From the NCBI RefSeq assembly GCF_021190955.1, contig NZ_JAIOAO010000001.1:1426001-1490000 (forward strand): 64,000 nucleotides of DNA. The letters are read 5' to 3'. The translations under genes were made by a program, and so were the position numbers. The notes below the pieces were generated by a model that worked only from the letters and a program-made list of their open reading frames with translations, made no database searches and was not told the DNA's origin. Shown one piece after another: positions 34,281-43,825 of this stretch. Every line of letters starts with the position of its first letter. Positions within the stretch are counted from its first letter, which is position 1. This stretch comes from Parachryseolinea silvisoli (GTDB lineage: Bacteria > Bacteroidota > Bacteroidia > Cytophagales > Cyclobacteriaceae).

Positions 34281-36347
34281 TTAATAATTTACGACGACCC
34301 ATTTTACCCGGCTCATTTCGCCGGTGCGCGTTACAACGCGAATACCATATGTGTATTCCGTGTTGATGGTGGGTGCGTTGTCTATAAGATGTTTTTCGTT
34401 TTTAACGATCTTCCACAGGGTGGCAGGCTCGCCGGCTTTCTTTTTGTAGAGCTGATATTCTTCTACGTTCTTGAGGTTGTCCGTCCAGAACAGGTCGATG
34501 ATGTGTTTTTCCCGATCGACGTAGGCGTTGAAAATGTTTACCGTCAGATCGTCAGGATTGCCGGGTATCTTCAGTGTAACCGGGTGGGCCGGTTTTGATT
34601 CCAGGCGGCTGGAGTCCTGGCTAATCAACGTGTAGGTATAGGCATGTCCGCGCAGCACATCGCTGTCTGTGTACTGCCCCGGCGTTGTGGCTTTGTATTG
34701 CTGCACGGCCTGCCAGTTTTGTTCGTTATCGGTTTTGCGGTAAAGCGTGTGGGCGGCAACGTCGGCATCGCGTGCATCGGCCCACGTAAGTTTTATTTTA
34801 TAGTCCACCAGCTCGTAGCGCGTAATGAGCGGCGACGTCGGGGGCACGACATCGGGCTTCAGGGCCGCCAGACGCGGTGAGAATGCCGACTGGTTATAGC
34901 GTTTGTCCAGGGCGGTAACTGCATAGAAAATCTTGCGGTTGCTCATGCGCATGCTAACGGTGTCGGTATAGGATGTACCGAAGAACACGGAGTCCGTGAG
35001 GGACGTAAGCTCCGCATTTTTTACATAGGCGCGAAACACCTTGTAGCCCAGCAGGTCTTTTTCAGCGTTTGGCGTCCACGACACTTTCACCACGCCGGCC
35101 GAGTCGATCATCACCTTCAGGCCTGTGGGCGGCGCGGGTGCGATGCTGTCCACCGGTTGTACCAACACGGGCATAGACGTGCGTGATTCACCTTCGCGCG
35201 CATCGGCGGTAATGGTGAAGTAGTTTGTTTCGAATAATTTATCATAGCGCACCGAGCGCTGGCCCGGGGCAATGGCTTTTATCACTGGAAAGAAGGGCCC
35301 CCGCTCCGTCTGCGACTGATTTATTGTGAACCCTTTAATCAATGCGTTGCCGGCGCCTTCAAACTCCCAGCTCAGTTCTACACTACCAGCCTCGGTCATC
35401 AAAGCCCGACTGATGTGCGGAACGTATGCCAGCAATTTCTTACCGACGCCGGAGACTTCTGCCGAAGGGGGACCTGTCTCTCCAAAGGGTGTAACACCCA
35501 CTACACGATAATAGTATGTAACGTTTCGCATACCCACGGTGTCGATGTAGTGCACGCGCGAGGGCATATTCTTTGTAGGCGGCTCGCCGATTTGCGCCAC
35601 GGGACGCTCGGTAACACGATAAAAGTTTCGTCCGTCAGAAGAACGTTCGATGAAATAAGCGTTGTAATAATCTTTCAGTCCGTCGTAGTCCCAACTTAAC
35701 ATGGCGTTCTTGTCGGTAAAGGCCACGTTTAGGTCTGACACAGCCGGCAGCGGCCGATGATTTTCCAGGCCTATAAATACACCCGTCGAGTCGATCGGCA
35801 TTTGTCCGTTGGGGGCAGCCGAGGTAATGCGATACAGGTATTTTTCGTTGGTCTTTACGTCGGTGTCGACAAGCCCCCACCCCGCCAGCAGCGCGGCGTC
35901 GAAGCTGCGGTCGGCGGCGTATAGGGACAACGTAAAGCGCTGCTCTGACTCTTGGGACTGGTTGACGGCAGACAGTATACCCTTCTGATCTGTACCCGAC
36001 ACCTCGAAGCTTTCACCATAGAGGGCCTGGGCAATGATGGCGGCGTATTCGTCGCGGTTTACGGCGGCTTCCCACGACGCCTGCGGCGCCGGTTTAAACA
36101 CACCGAGCTTTTTCGGTTCGGGGGTTTTCAGCATGGCCTTGTCCCGAATTACCGTAAAGCGTGTTACTTCAAACCCGTAGCGGTTTGACAGTTTCCATGC
36201 TTGTGCGTTCGTCACGCCCCAGCGGATCAGGATTTGTCGCGGTTGTGCCCGGCCGACTGCACGCACGGCGGCCACCCGCTGTGCAAACGAAGGTGTACAC
36301 AGCAGGGCCAGCAAGAGAAGAACTATTATCTTAGAGAGGGGACGCAT
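34281..36347 (-). CDS. exported fibronectin type III repeat protein
   Basis: A 688-residue protein with a signal peptide (MRPLSKIIVLLLLALLCTPSFAQ). The region around residues 160-650 contains four or five FN3-type domains, recognised by PPTGLKVMIDSAGVVKVSWTP, GYKVFRAYVKN, IKLTWADARDADVAAHTLYRK and YRVVGVTPFGETGPPS. The N-terminal ~160 residues (VRAVGRAQPRQILIRWG) may be another divergent one. FN3 arrays act as spacers or binding modules in surface proteins. No sorting domain or lipobox is visible, so it may be periplasmic or rely on a partner. It starts four bp after the giant gene ends and is followed by the SprB-repeat gene within 15 bp. Confidence 0.82.
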   Translation of the reverse strand: MRPLSKIIVLLLLALLCTPSFAQRVAAVRAVGRAQPRQILIRWGVTNAQAWKLSNRYGFEVTRFTVIRDKAMLKTPEPKKLGVFKPAPQASWEAAVNRDEYAAIIAQALYGESFEVSGTDQKGILSAVNQSQESEQRFTLSLYAADRSFDAALLAGWGLVDTDVKTNEKYLYRITSAAPNGQMPIDSTGVFIGLENHRPLPAVSDLNVAFTDKNAMLSWDYDGLKDYYNAYFIERSSDGRNFYRVTERPVAQIGEPPTKNMPSRVHYIDTVGMRNVTYYYRVVGVTPFGETGPPSAEVSGVGKKLLAYVPHISRALMTEAGSVELSWEFEGAGNALIKGFTINQSQTERGPFFPVIKAIAPGQRSVRYDKLFETNYFTITADAREGESRTSMPVLVQPVDSIAPAPPTGLKVMIDSAGVVKVSWTPNAEKDLLGYKVFRAYVKNAELTSLTDSVFFGTSYTDTVSMRMSNRKIFYAVTALDKRYNQSAFSPRLAALKPDVVPPTSPLITRYELVDYKIKLTWADARDADVAAHTLYRKTDNEQNWQAVQQYKATTPGQYTDSDVLRGHAYTYTLISQDSSRLESKPAHPVTLKIPGNPDDLTVNIFNAYVDREKHIIDLFWTDNLKNVEEYQLYKKKAGEPATLWKIVKNEKHLIDNAPTINTEYTYGIRVVTRTGEMSRVKWVVVNY

Positions 36348-36351
36348 GTTG

Positions 36352-39300
36352 TTACTTGATCGGATTAAAGTACGAGAACACTCCCGATGAACCTTTGCTA
36401 CCGTCGGGCAGCATATACTGGAAGTGTACCTTGTAGGGCCCATAGCGCATCATGGGATAGGTGCCCATAATGATATAGGCGTATTGGCTTTGCTGCGATG
36501 TGCCCAGGAATCTGTTCACGATCTGTGCCTGCAGGTCGATGAAGTCGCGCTGGTAGGTGCGCGTGAGGTCGTAGGTATACGGCATACGCGTGGCCGGGTG
36601 TGGACTCGACTCATCGCTCAGTGCGTTTACATAGAACTGCTGCACCGGCAGAGCACGGCGCGGGTATAAGCCCAGCTCGGTTGTATCGCGGTTGGTCAGC
36701 ACAATGTTTTGCGCCACCGGATAGTATCTGTACAACAGCGGGTAAATATCCTGACGGTAATGCTCGTCGTCGGGAATGGCGTTGACAATTACCAGCGGCG
36801 ACTCATGCGTATAACTTGTACCGGTAATCTCATGCACATCGAACGGCTCGTAGCTGGCCATGAGGGGCTGCAGGTTGATGACATCCGACGAAACCTTGCC
36901 TACATACGGCTCGCGAATCGACAGGCCTTTTACCTTGTCGGCAAAGCGCGTGTGCTTGCTGGTGTGGAACGAGTAGTCGATCAGGCTTTTGCCTAAGCCT
37001 ACCTGCAACACGTCGGCCGCCTGGTTGTTTTTAACGGTCAGGTCGCCGTCTTCTGTTTGAATGCGTTGCTCGGGTGTTGCACCAGGCTGCTGTGCCTTGC
37101 CCGGGTCGGTCGGCACGGCGACAAGGCCCATGAAATAGGTATTCGACAATTCCAGTGTGGGGATGGTAAAGTCAATGCGCTTCTCAGCAACGTTATAGAC
37201 TACCGTCTGTTTACCATATACTTTGCCGGTTTGGCCCATGCGGATTTCGTAGTTCCAATCGGTCGGGAACAGATAGGACTGACCACGTTTCAGCTGGATA
37301 TACCCCGCCGGGCTTTCATCGCGGTAATAGTTACGTTGGTCCACCACCGGGTAGGCATACTCGACGTTGGACAACGGAATGTTGTCGGGTGCTGTACCGG
37401 TCACAAAGGTTACCTCTTTTGACTCGACGGCTTTCTGGCCCTGGTCCATTACTTGTTGCCACGTTTCACCGCGTTGTATTTCAAAGCTTACCCGCACACG
37501 TGCTTTCAGCTCTTTCTGCGGCGGCAGTACTTCGGTAGAATAGAAGGTGGCAATGTCCTGGTTGTTATTCCACACCAGCTTGCCGGGCACAGCCTGACCG
37601 TTTTCGGTTACGGTAAATTCTTCCAGGCGGATGCGATAGGTCTTCGTGCCCTCGTCGTCGTCGATGTAGAATGGTTGCTCCATGCGCATGTTAAAAGCTG
37701 CCTGTGGCGCGGCGAATACGTCTACTGCTTTAGATTGATCCACCGGTTTGAGGTCGGAGATTACGTTCAGTACCAGCGGGCTGCCCGAATCGTTTACAAT
37801 ATGGCAATCGTCACCCAGTGATATCTTCAGGCGGAAGCTACCGCTGACCAATCCTCCCAGCACATCCACACGCACGGCCAGGTAGCCTTTAAAGGCGGTG
37901 GGATTGGGCAACTTGGCTTGCAGCAGCACGGCGGCGCCGCCACTCATGACCGAGAACTTTTTCTTGATACCAAACAGGCGAATCGATACGCCCACTTCAC
38001 CCTGTAAATACGCATAAGCCTGCCCGTTGGCATACCAGCCGCTGATACCGATGGGGTCGTTTGACCCTTCGCAATGAGCGGAGCCATAGTCGCGCAGCAT
38101 GATATCGAAACCGGCTCCTGCTTCAAAGTTTGCGTAGAGTATCAGGAAGTTGATGTCGCCGGTGGAGACGCTAAAGTCTGTACCGAATGCAAAGCCGCGG
38201 CCATCGGCCAGTGCGTTGAGGTCACGCATGTAGTCGAGCTTTTTAAGTTCGATGCCGAGGATGTCGGCCACCATGCTGGGTGGCGGGGGTGCGTCCAGCA
38301 CTTTGCTGCCCGCCATGAAGTAGGCACCGGTCTTCATGCTCATGCTGCCAAGGCCAAATTGTATGCCCATGCGGTCGACGGGCGTACCCATGTGTACGTA
38401 CCACTCGCCCTGACCGATGTGCATAACCGACCAGCCGGCGCGGTTGTTGGCACCGGTGCCGCGTAACAAACCGCCGGCTACGTTTACATATACATCAAAC
38501 GTAGAGTGGAATGTTTTTTCCGAAAAATCCATGAGCATGCCGACGTGTGCCGATATCATGCCGCTGGAACCGATCTTGTTCAAATCGCCCATGATTGCCT
38601 GGGCAGCACGCGAGGGCTCTTCCATCTTCATGCGGTCCAGCTGTTTGGCTAGCAACGGGTTGTCTTTCAGATACGCTTCTTCATATTTTGCCAGCGTCTC
38701 TTTTTGTTCGTTGACAAACTCTTCTATATTTTCCGTACCGGGTATCTTACCCATGAACTTGGCGTCGCCAAAGATGCCGATGTAGTTGATACCAAAATTT
38801 TTATTGAAGCCTATTTCGAATGAGGCTTCGCCATCGATCAGGCTGCGGGTGGCGATGTTAAACAATACAGCGGCTTTAATGCCGAAGTAGGTCTTGGCAT
38901 CGGGCACGTAGCTCATGTTATTGGCTATGCTTCGCTTCATGTGGTACGACGCACCGCCACCAAAGCCGTGGATGCGCAACGGGCCCACCACGGGTATACC
39001 GTCGCCATACGACACCGAGCCGTCTACAAACCAATAGCGGAATTCTTTCGAGCCGAACATGGCCCGAGCCTTTACTTCTACATTAATCGGAATAAAGGTT
39101 GCCTGCAACTGACCAGCCACGCCATTGCCGTATATCGGATCGTCTTCCATGATGACGATCGAGCCGTCGATTTTCAGCGTGCCGCTGATCGTGGCGTGTA
39201 TAGTAATGGCGCTAATGCCGATACCATCGTACTTCCACGACTGGTTGCCGTGCTCATCGCGCCGCAACGCGCTCTTTACCTGTAGCCGGGTGGTGGCGCC

Positions 39301-41001
39301 AAACTGCGACTCCATGAGGTTCAGTTTGATGGTAAAGCCCAGTGCTGCCTTGCCGTTCTGCGCGGTAACAGCAATATTTTCCAGCGACACGGGAAAGCTG
39401 GCAAACTTTACTTCGCCGGCATAGCCAAAGTATTCTACTTCGAGGTAGGGCGCTTCGGTCATGATGTGCAGGGAGCGAAATTCAAGGCCATCAAATTTTC
39501 CGAGGGAGCTGCCACCACCGTCGCTGCTGCTGATGCCCATGCTCATCCGCCCGTGCAGCATGGCTTCCGGGCGGAAGTGATCGTCTTTGAGGTGAAGCTG
39601 TACCCACGAGTTGGGATCTATCTCGACTTTGGCTTTCCATAACGTGAAGTCGAGTTTGTTGCGTGTTTCTACCCGCAGCATGTAGTCGTCGGGCATCATG
39701 ACAGCCGTGTAGGCAAACAGATCGTCTTCGGCTACGGGCAGGCCGATCAATCCTTTAAAGGATGCACCGGTAAGGTTGTTTGCCTCCAGGGCAATGCCGA
39801 TTTCATCCACGGAGAATTTCCATCCCGATGCCGTTCCATTCTCAATGGGCAGTACACTTTTCTCCGCGAAATAACCCGACAATCCGTTGTTGTCGATCAG
39901 CATGTTCATGCCTGTAAACGAAATGCGTTTGCCAGGATCTGCGCTATCTTCAAACTGCTTCGGCAACGTGATGCCTACCGTTTTTGCGTATACACCACGC
40001 CAAAGCTCGGGACTGCCCGGCGTCATGTAATTCGTCTCGTAGTTGCGCGGGTAAATTATATTGGGACTGTTGCGTATATCGCTCAGGTCGAGCACTGCGC
40101 CGCGAAGCTGAAAGACGATGTCGTTTAAGTACGGTATTTGAAAATCGGGAAGGTTCAACTCGATGAGCATATCGCTCCAGTCGGCTACCACCGTGGCAAA
40201 CGACCCTTTTACGCGTTTGTTGGGATCTTCAATACGCTCGCCTGTTGCGTTTACGGGAATCAGAAGGCTTCGGGGAAACTCCACATCCGCGGCAATGCCC
40301 AACTCTTTAAAACCATTGCAATCAAAGGTCAGGTATGTGCGCGAGCCCGTGGAAGCGGACCCGGCCAGGTTATTCTCTCCTTTTAATAAGAGTGCACTGC
40401 TGCCACCGTTGATGCGCACGGGTATATCGCCCAGCAACACCAATTTCGCATCGCCTACGATTCCCCCATCATACGAGAGCTTGATACCTTCCAGGCCAAA
40501 AAAGAGCTCTTTCGGTTCTTGTGGTATTTCGATGCGGGCAAAGGCGGTGAGCTCGGCATATGTCGCCTGAAACTTTACCTGGCTGATCGCGATAATAATG
40601 TTCCGGCCATTGACCTCCTTTTTCATTCCCAGCGGAAGCTGAAACAATCCATCGGGGCGAAGCTCACCGACAAAGTTGTTGATGTCGATCAGCTTTTCGA
40701 TCACGTCCTGTGCGCGCTGCTTCAACGACTCGGCTGCGGTTTGCTGGCCTACATAGTGCTGAAGATATTCCTGTGTCAGCTCGCTGGTATGGTTGTCGAA
40801 CAGAAATTCTTGTGACAACAACTGATTGAGTTGTGGAAAATTTCTGATATCGCCAACGGACGGGACGGGCGCATCGGCGGCGGTGGAATCCGTAGGATCG
40901 GTGGATGCAACGCTATACGCGGGAAGAGAACAAACAACCAACGCAAGGCAAAGCCCTAACAGATACAAGATCCTGCGTTTCGCGGGAGAAGTTAAACACA
41001 T
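36352..41001 (-). CDS. giant exported beta-rich protein of unknown family, first gene of the surface operon
   Basis: A 1549-residue protein with a signal peptide (residues 9-31, LLGLCLALVVCSLPAYS). Residues 90-740 and 810-1080 are mainly long beta strands with few Cys (FFGLEGIKLSYDGGIVGDAKLVLLG, AVLLQAKLPNPTAFKGYLAVRVDVLGG-like), suggesting a repetitive fold. A charged helical stretch (about 750-800: EEFVNEQKETLAKYEEAYL) divides the two parts. The C-terminus (about 1090-1549) includes Ig/FN-like domains. I recognise no family, catalytic motif or sorting domain. As the lead gene it is closest to the operon promoter and possibly the most abundant product. A structural or shell role is conceivable. 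Confidence 0.7.
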   Translation of the reverse strand: MCLTSPAKRRILYLLGLCLALVVCSLPAYSVASTDPTDSTAADAPVPSVGDIRNFPQLNQLLSQEFLFDNHTSELTQEYLQHYVGQQTAAESLKQRAQDVIEKLIDINNFVGELRPDGLFQLPLGMKKEVNGRNIIIAISQVKFQATYAELTAFARIEIPQEPKELFFGLEGIKLSYDGGIVGDAKLVLLGDIPVRINGGSSALLLKGENNLAGSASTGSRTYLTFDCNGFKELGIAADVEFPRSLLIPVNATGERIEDPNKRVKGSFATVVADWSDMLIELNLPDFQIPYLNDIVFQLRGAVLDLSDIRNSPNIIYPRNYETNYMTPGSPELWRGVYAKTVGITLPKQFEDSADPGKRISFTGMNMLIDNNGLSGYFAEKSVLPIENGTASGWKFSVDEIGIALEANNLTGASFKGLIGLPVAEDDLFAYTAVMMPDDYMLRVETRNKLDFTLWKAKVEIDPNSWVQLHLKDDHFRPEAMLHGRMSMGISSSDGGGSSLGKFDGLEFRSLHIMTEAPYLEVEYFGYAGEVKFASFPVSLENIAVTAQNGKAALGFTIKLNLMESQFGATTRLQVKSALRRDEHGNQSWKYDGIGISAITIHATISGTLKIDGSIVIMEDDPIYGNGVAGQLQATFIPINVEVKARAMFGSKEFRYWFVDGSVSYGDGIPVVGPLRIHGFGGGASYHMKRSIANNMSYVPDAKTYFGIKAAVLFNIATRSLIDGEASFEIGFNKNFGINYIGIFGDAKFMGKIPGTENIEEFVNEQKETLAKYEEAYLKDNPLLAKQLDRMKMEEPSRAAQAIMGDLNKIGSSGMISAHVGMLMDFSEKTFHSTFDVYVNVAGGLLRGTGANNRAGWSVMHIGQGEWYVHMGTPVDRMGIQFGLGSMSMKTGAYFMAGSKVLDAPPPPSMVADILGIELKKLDYMRDLNALADGRGFAFGTDFSVSTGDINFLILYANFEAGAGFDIMLRDYGSAHCEGSNDPIGISGWYANGQAYAYLQGEVGVSIRLFGIKKKFSVMSGGAAVLLQAKLPNPTAFKGYLAVRVDVLGGLVSGSFRLKISLGDDCHIVNDSGSPLVLNVISDLKPVDQSKAVDVFAAPQAAFNMRMEQPFYIDDDEGTKTYRIRLEEFTVTENGQAVPGKLVWNNNQDIATFYSTEVLPPQKELKARVRVSFEIQRGETWQQVMDQGQKAVESKEVTFVTGTAPDNIPLSNVEYAYPVVDQRNYYRDESPAGYIQLKRGQSYLFPTDWNYEIRMGQTGKVYGKQTVVYNVAEKRIDFTIPTLELSNTYFMGLVAVPTDPGKAQQPGATPEQRIQTEDGDLTVKNNQAADVLQVGLGKSLIDYSFHTSKHTRFADKVKGLSIREPYVGKVSSDVINLQPLMASYEPFDVHEITGTSYTHESPLVIVNAIPDDEHYRQDIYPLLYRYYPVAQNIVLTNRDTTELGLYPRRALPVQQFYVNALSDESSPHPATRMPYTYDLTRTYQRDFIDLQAQIVNRFLGTSQQSQYAYIIMGTYPMMRYGPYKVHFQYMLPDGSKGSSGVFSYFNPIK

Positions 41002-41176
41002 AATGAGAGGTAAAGACCTGCTTTTCTACGTCACAAAGATGGGATATGGACGGTACGGTTTGTGGCGCGGCGGTACTACAAATGGTCTACAGAAGTGTCT
41101 GAAACGCCGTTGCTTAAAATTGTAGATGCATTTTTGAATTGAATTGAGGGTTTTGTAGACACCCTGTCGCCGAACG
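41002..41176 (-). promoter_or_regulatory. probable promoter region of the surface operon
   Basis: This 175-bp gap follows the leftward FtsX permease (ending 41177) and precedes the leftward surface operon, so the operon promoter should lie in it. On the minus strand CATCTTTG (41034-41041) is one base off the Bacteroidota -7 consensus TAnnTTTG and would give a leader of about 25 bases. No matching -33 element is clear. Confidence 0.35.
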
Positions 41177-43582
41177 TCATTCTGAGCGGAGAGACTGCAC
41201 GGGGTTAATTCTTGACACTGCGTAGGATTTGTAGCCCACGGCAACCACCGCCACCGCCGTAACCAGTAACGAGGCCAGCAAAAAGATTCCGCAGGGCAGG
41301 TTAATGCGATACGCATAGCCCGACAACCACCGCGTCATCGTAAACCACGCAAACGGAAGGGCTACCAGCACCGCCGCGCCCAGTAATTTCAGGTAATAGG
41401 AAAGCATTAAGGCAACGACCTGGCCGGTCGAACTCCCGAGCACTTTGCGAATCGATACTTCGCGCTTGCGCTGATCGGTGTGAAAAGACGCCAGCCCGAA
41501 CAGCCCCAAACACGCCACGGCTACGGCCAACAGTGAAAAGGCTGTGGATACTTTAATAAGATTGGCTTCTGAGGCATAGCTATTGTTGAGGGTATGGTCC
41601 AAAAAGAAATATTCGAATGGACGGCCGGGTAGAAATTTTTGCCACAGCGCCTCTAGCGCGGCAAGCGACTGCTGCTGTGTACCGGGCTTGATGCGCACGG
41701 CAAGGTATTTCAGGCTAAGGTCAAAGGCCGTGGGGGCATTGTTTAACTGAAGTACGAGCGGCGCAATCGGTTGTTGTTTTGAGGTGAAGTTAAAATCCTG
41801 TACGACGCCAATGATCTGCGCACGAAAACGGCCTACCTGGCAGAACCGGCCGATGGCTTCTTCGGGCGTCCATTTAAATCTTTTTACGAGTGTTTCATTC
41901 ACTACAACGGACACGGTATCGTCAGCGCGATTGTCGAGGATGTAATCCCGCCCGGCCAGCAGCGGAATTTGGAAGGTTTTTGTAAAGTCGTGCCGCACCT
42001 TGAGACGCGGAAAGAGCTGTGATTTCTCCATGCCTTCAAACCTATAACTTCCCCCCTGGTGCTTGGCTCCCACTATTTCCTCTACGGCCGTAACGGACTC
42101 GATAGACGACTGCCGCAGAGCCTCTTCTACCATAGTTTGATAGTGTTGCGCGATGGGTGTGCGAATGACCGGAATCATCACGACATTGTCTTTTGCAAAC
42201 CCGAGTGATCCACCCCTCAAAAAGTTGACTTGCTTCACAGCCACGCCGGTAACAATAATCAATACAATGGAGATGACGAACTGAAACGTTACCAGTACTT
42301 CGCGAAGCGATATTCCCTTCCCAAGTGTCTTACCGGCTTTCATGGCTTTTGCCGGCTGAAAGGAGCTGAGGATCCACGCGGGATGTATGGACGACAACCA
42401 GGCCACCATCGCTCCTGTTATAAACAATCCTCCCAGCAGCAGCGGATCCAGTATGTTGAACGTCAGCTTCTTTCCGGTGAAATGGTTGAAGTATGGTAAA
42501 GCGAATACGATCAGGGCCACAGCCATGGCAACGGACAGTATACCGATCATGGCCGATTCAATCATGAACTGCCCGATGAGCTGGGCTCGTGATGCGCCGA
42601 TGGTTTTGCGCAGGCTTACTTCTTTGGCACGCCGTACCGACTGCGCGGTGGAAAGGTTCATGAAATTGATACACGCTATCAGCAACACGAATAAGGCGAT
42701 GCCGGCGAGAATATAAATATCGTCTGCGTTTCCATTGGCTTCTATTTCAAATTCGAGGTGTGATTTCAGGTGAATGTCTGTTAGCGCCTGCAAGCGTAAG
42801 CTTACTTCGTCGCGAAAACTTTCGGGAAGGTGTTTCTTTACGAATGCCGGCAGGTGTGCTTCGAGGACTTTCGGTTGAACGTTATCGTTTACTAACACGT
42901 ACGTCCAGCATGGATTCCAGTGCCAGCTCTGCGGATAGTCTCCTTCATAAAAGCTCTTGAGTGTTGAAAACGATGCTATAAAATCGGGGTGCATGTGGGC
43001 ATTATAGGGCGCATCCTGGTATACTCCAGTCACGATCAGGCTCTCGCGGTTCTGAAACAGCAGCAGCTTTCCCAGCGGTGCCTCCTCTCCAAAATACCTG
43101 CGGGCGGTGGATGCCGACAGCATAACCGCATGGGAGTTGTTCAGGGCTGTGCTGCTATTTCCTGCGAGCATGATCAGGTCGAAAACACGGCTATAGGTTG
43201 AATCGGCAAAGAAAAAATTACGCTCATTGAAGACCCGATCGGTCGGCTCGTGGGCTACGGTGAGTATCGGCGATTGAAAATTATACAACCGCACGACTTC
43301 CTCTACCAGGTTATCATAGTCGAGCCTTAATGCATCGGCCATGGGAAAGGGAATGCTGGCGGAGCGTTCACTCACCACACCTCCTGTTGCAAAAAACTCG
43401 TTTACACGATAAATGCGTTTTGCCTTTTGATGAAACCGATCGTAGCTCACTTCGTAGCGCACGTACAAATAGATGAGTGCGCCACAGGCAAGACCGACGG
43501 CCAACCCCGCCATATTGATGAGGGAATAAAATTGCCGTTTACTGAAATTGCGCCAGGCGGCGGTTAGGTAGTTTTTTAGCAT
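41177..43582 (-). CDS. FtsX-type ABC transporter permease
   Basis: An 801-residue MacB/FtsX-superfamily permease without prefix domain. It starts MLKNYLTAAWRNFSKRQFYS and follows the usual plan: helix at about 20-44, periplasmic domain (SERSASIPFPMADALRLDY, YNFQSPILTV), helices near 285-400, second soluble domain, three final helices and a C-terminal NPVQSLRSE. Over the first soluble domain it is clearly closer to the prefix-domain permease at 6886 than to that at 11136. There is no ATPase or PadR gene beside it. An inverted repeat lies 15-33 bp upstream of the start. Substrate unknown. Confidence 0.9.
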   Translation of the reverse strand: MLKNYLTAAWRNFSKRQFYSLINMAGLAVGLACGALIYLYVRYEVSYDRFHQKAKRIYRVNEFFATGGVVSERSASIPFPMADALRLDYDNLVEEVVRLYNFQSPILTVAHEPTDRVFNERNFFFADSTYSRVFDLIMLAGNSSTALNNSHAVMLSASTARRYFGEEAPLGKLLLFQNRESLIVTGVYQDAPYNAHMHPDFIASFSTLKSFYEGDYPQSWHWNPCWTYVLVNDNVQPKVLEAHLPAFVKKHLPESFRDEVSLRLQALTDIHLKSHLEFEIEANGNADDIYILAGIALFVLLIACINFMNLSTAQSVRRAKEVSLRKTIGASRAQLIGQFMIESAMIGILSVAMAVALIVFALPYFNHFTGKKLTFNILDPLLLGGLFITGAMVAWLSSIHPAWILSSFQPAKAMKAGKTLGKGISLREVLVTFQFVISIVLIIVTGVAVKQVNFLRGGSLGFAKDNVVMIPVIRTPIAQHYQTMVEEALRQSSIESVTAVEEIVGAKHQGGSYRFEGMEKSQLFPRLKVRHDFTKTFQIPLLAGRDYILDNRADDTVSVVVNETLVKRFKWTPEEAIGRFCQVGRFRAQIIGVVQDFNFTSKQQPIAPLVLQLNNAPTAFDLSLKYLAVRIKPGTQQQSLAALEALWQKFLPGRPFEYFFLDHTLNNSYASEANLIKVSTAFSLLAVAVACLGLFGLASFHTDQRKREVSIRKVLGSSTGQVVALMLSYYLKLLGAAVLVALPFAWFTMTRWLSGYAYRINLPCGIFLLASLLVTAVAVVAVGYKSYAVSRINPVQSLRSE

Positions 43583-43596
43583 CTTCTGTCAGAATG

Positions 43597-43615
43597 GTAT
43601 ACTATTCAAGTATAC
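43597..43615. promoter_or_regulatory. inverted repeat upstream of the permease gene
   Basis: GTATACT (43597-43603) and AGTATAC (43609-43615) form a perfect 7-bp inverted repeat with a 5-base spacer, 15 bp before the leftward permease start. It is a candidate operator or leader hairpin. Confidence 0.4.
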
Positions 43616-43807
43616 GGGGTGTACCCTACTGCTATTGCCTTCAGGCGACGTTTACCCGGTAACGGCCTGGTATTGGATGCCAACCATCGACGAATGGGTT
43701 GGCCTGCCTGTTCCTATCATTCGTCGACCGTTGCATTCAATTCGTCCTTCGTTGTCACGCTTTGATGGCCGGTGGTGCGCCGGGTGCCACAAACCGATCG
43801 TAAATAC

Positions 43808-43815
43808 TATCTTTG
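43808..43815 (+). promoter_or_regulatory. -7 promoter element of the LytS/LytTR operon
   Basis: TATCTTTG matches the Bacteroidota -7 consensus TAnnTTTG exactly and ends 10 bases before the kinase ATG, so the transcript would be almost leaderless. No TTTG is found at the expected -33 distance. Confidence 0.5.
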
Positions 43816-43825
43816 AATCAGATCT

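Noticed and set aside
41173-41190. GTCATTCTGAGCGGA resembling a dispersed genomic repeat
   Set aside because: It encodes the conserved C-terminal SLRSE of the permease plus its stop, so it needs no other explanation.
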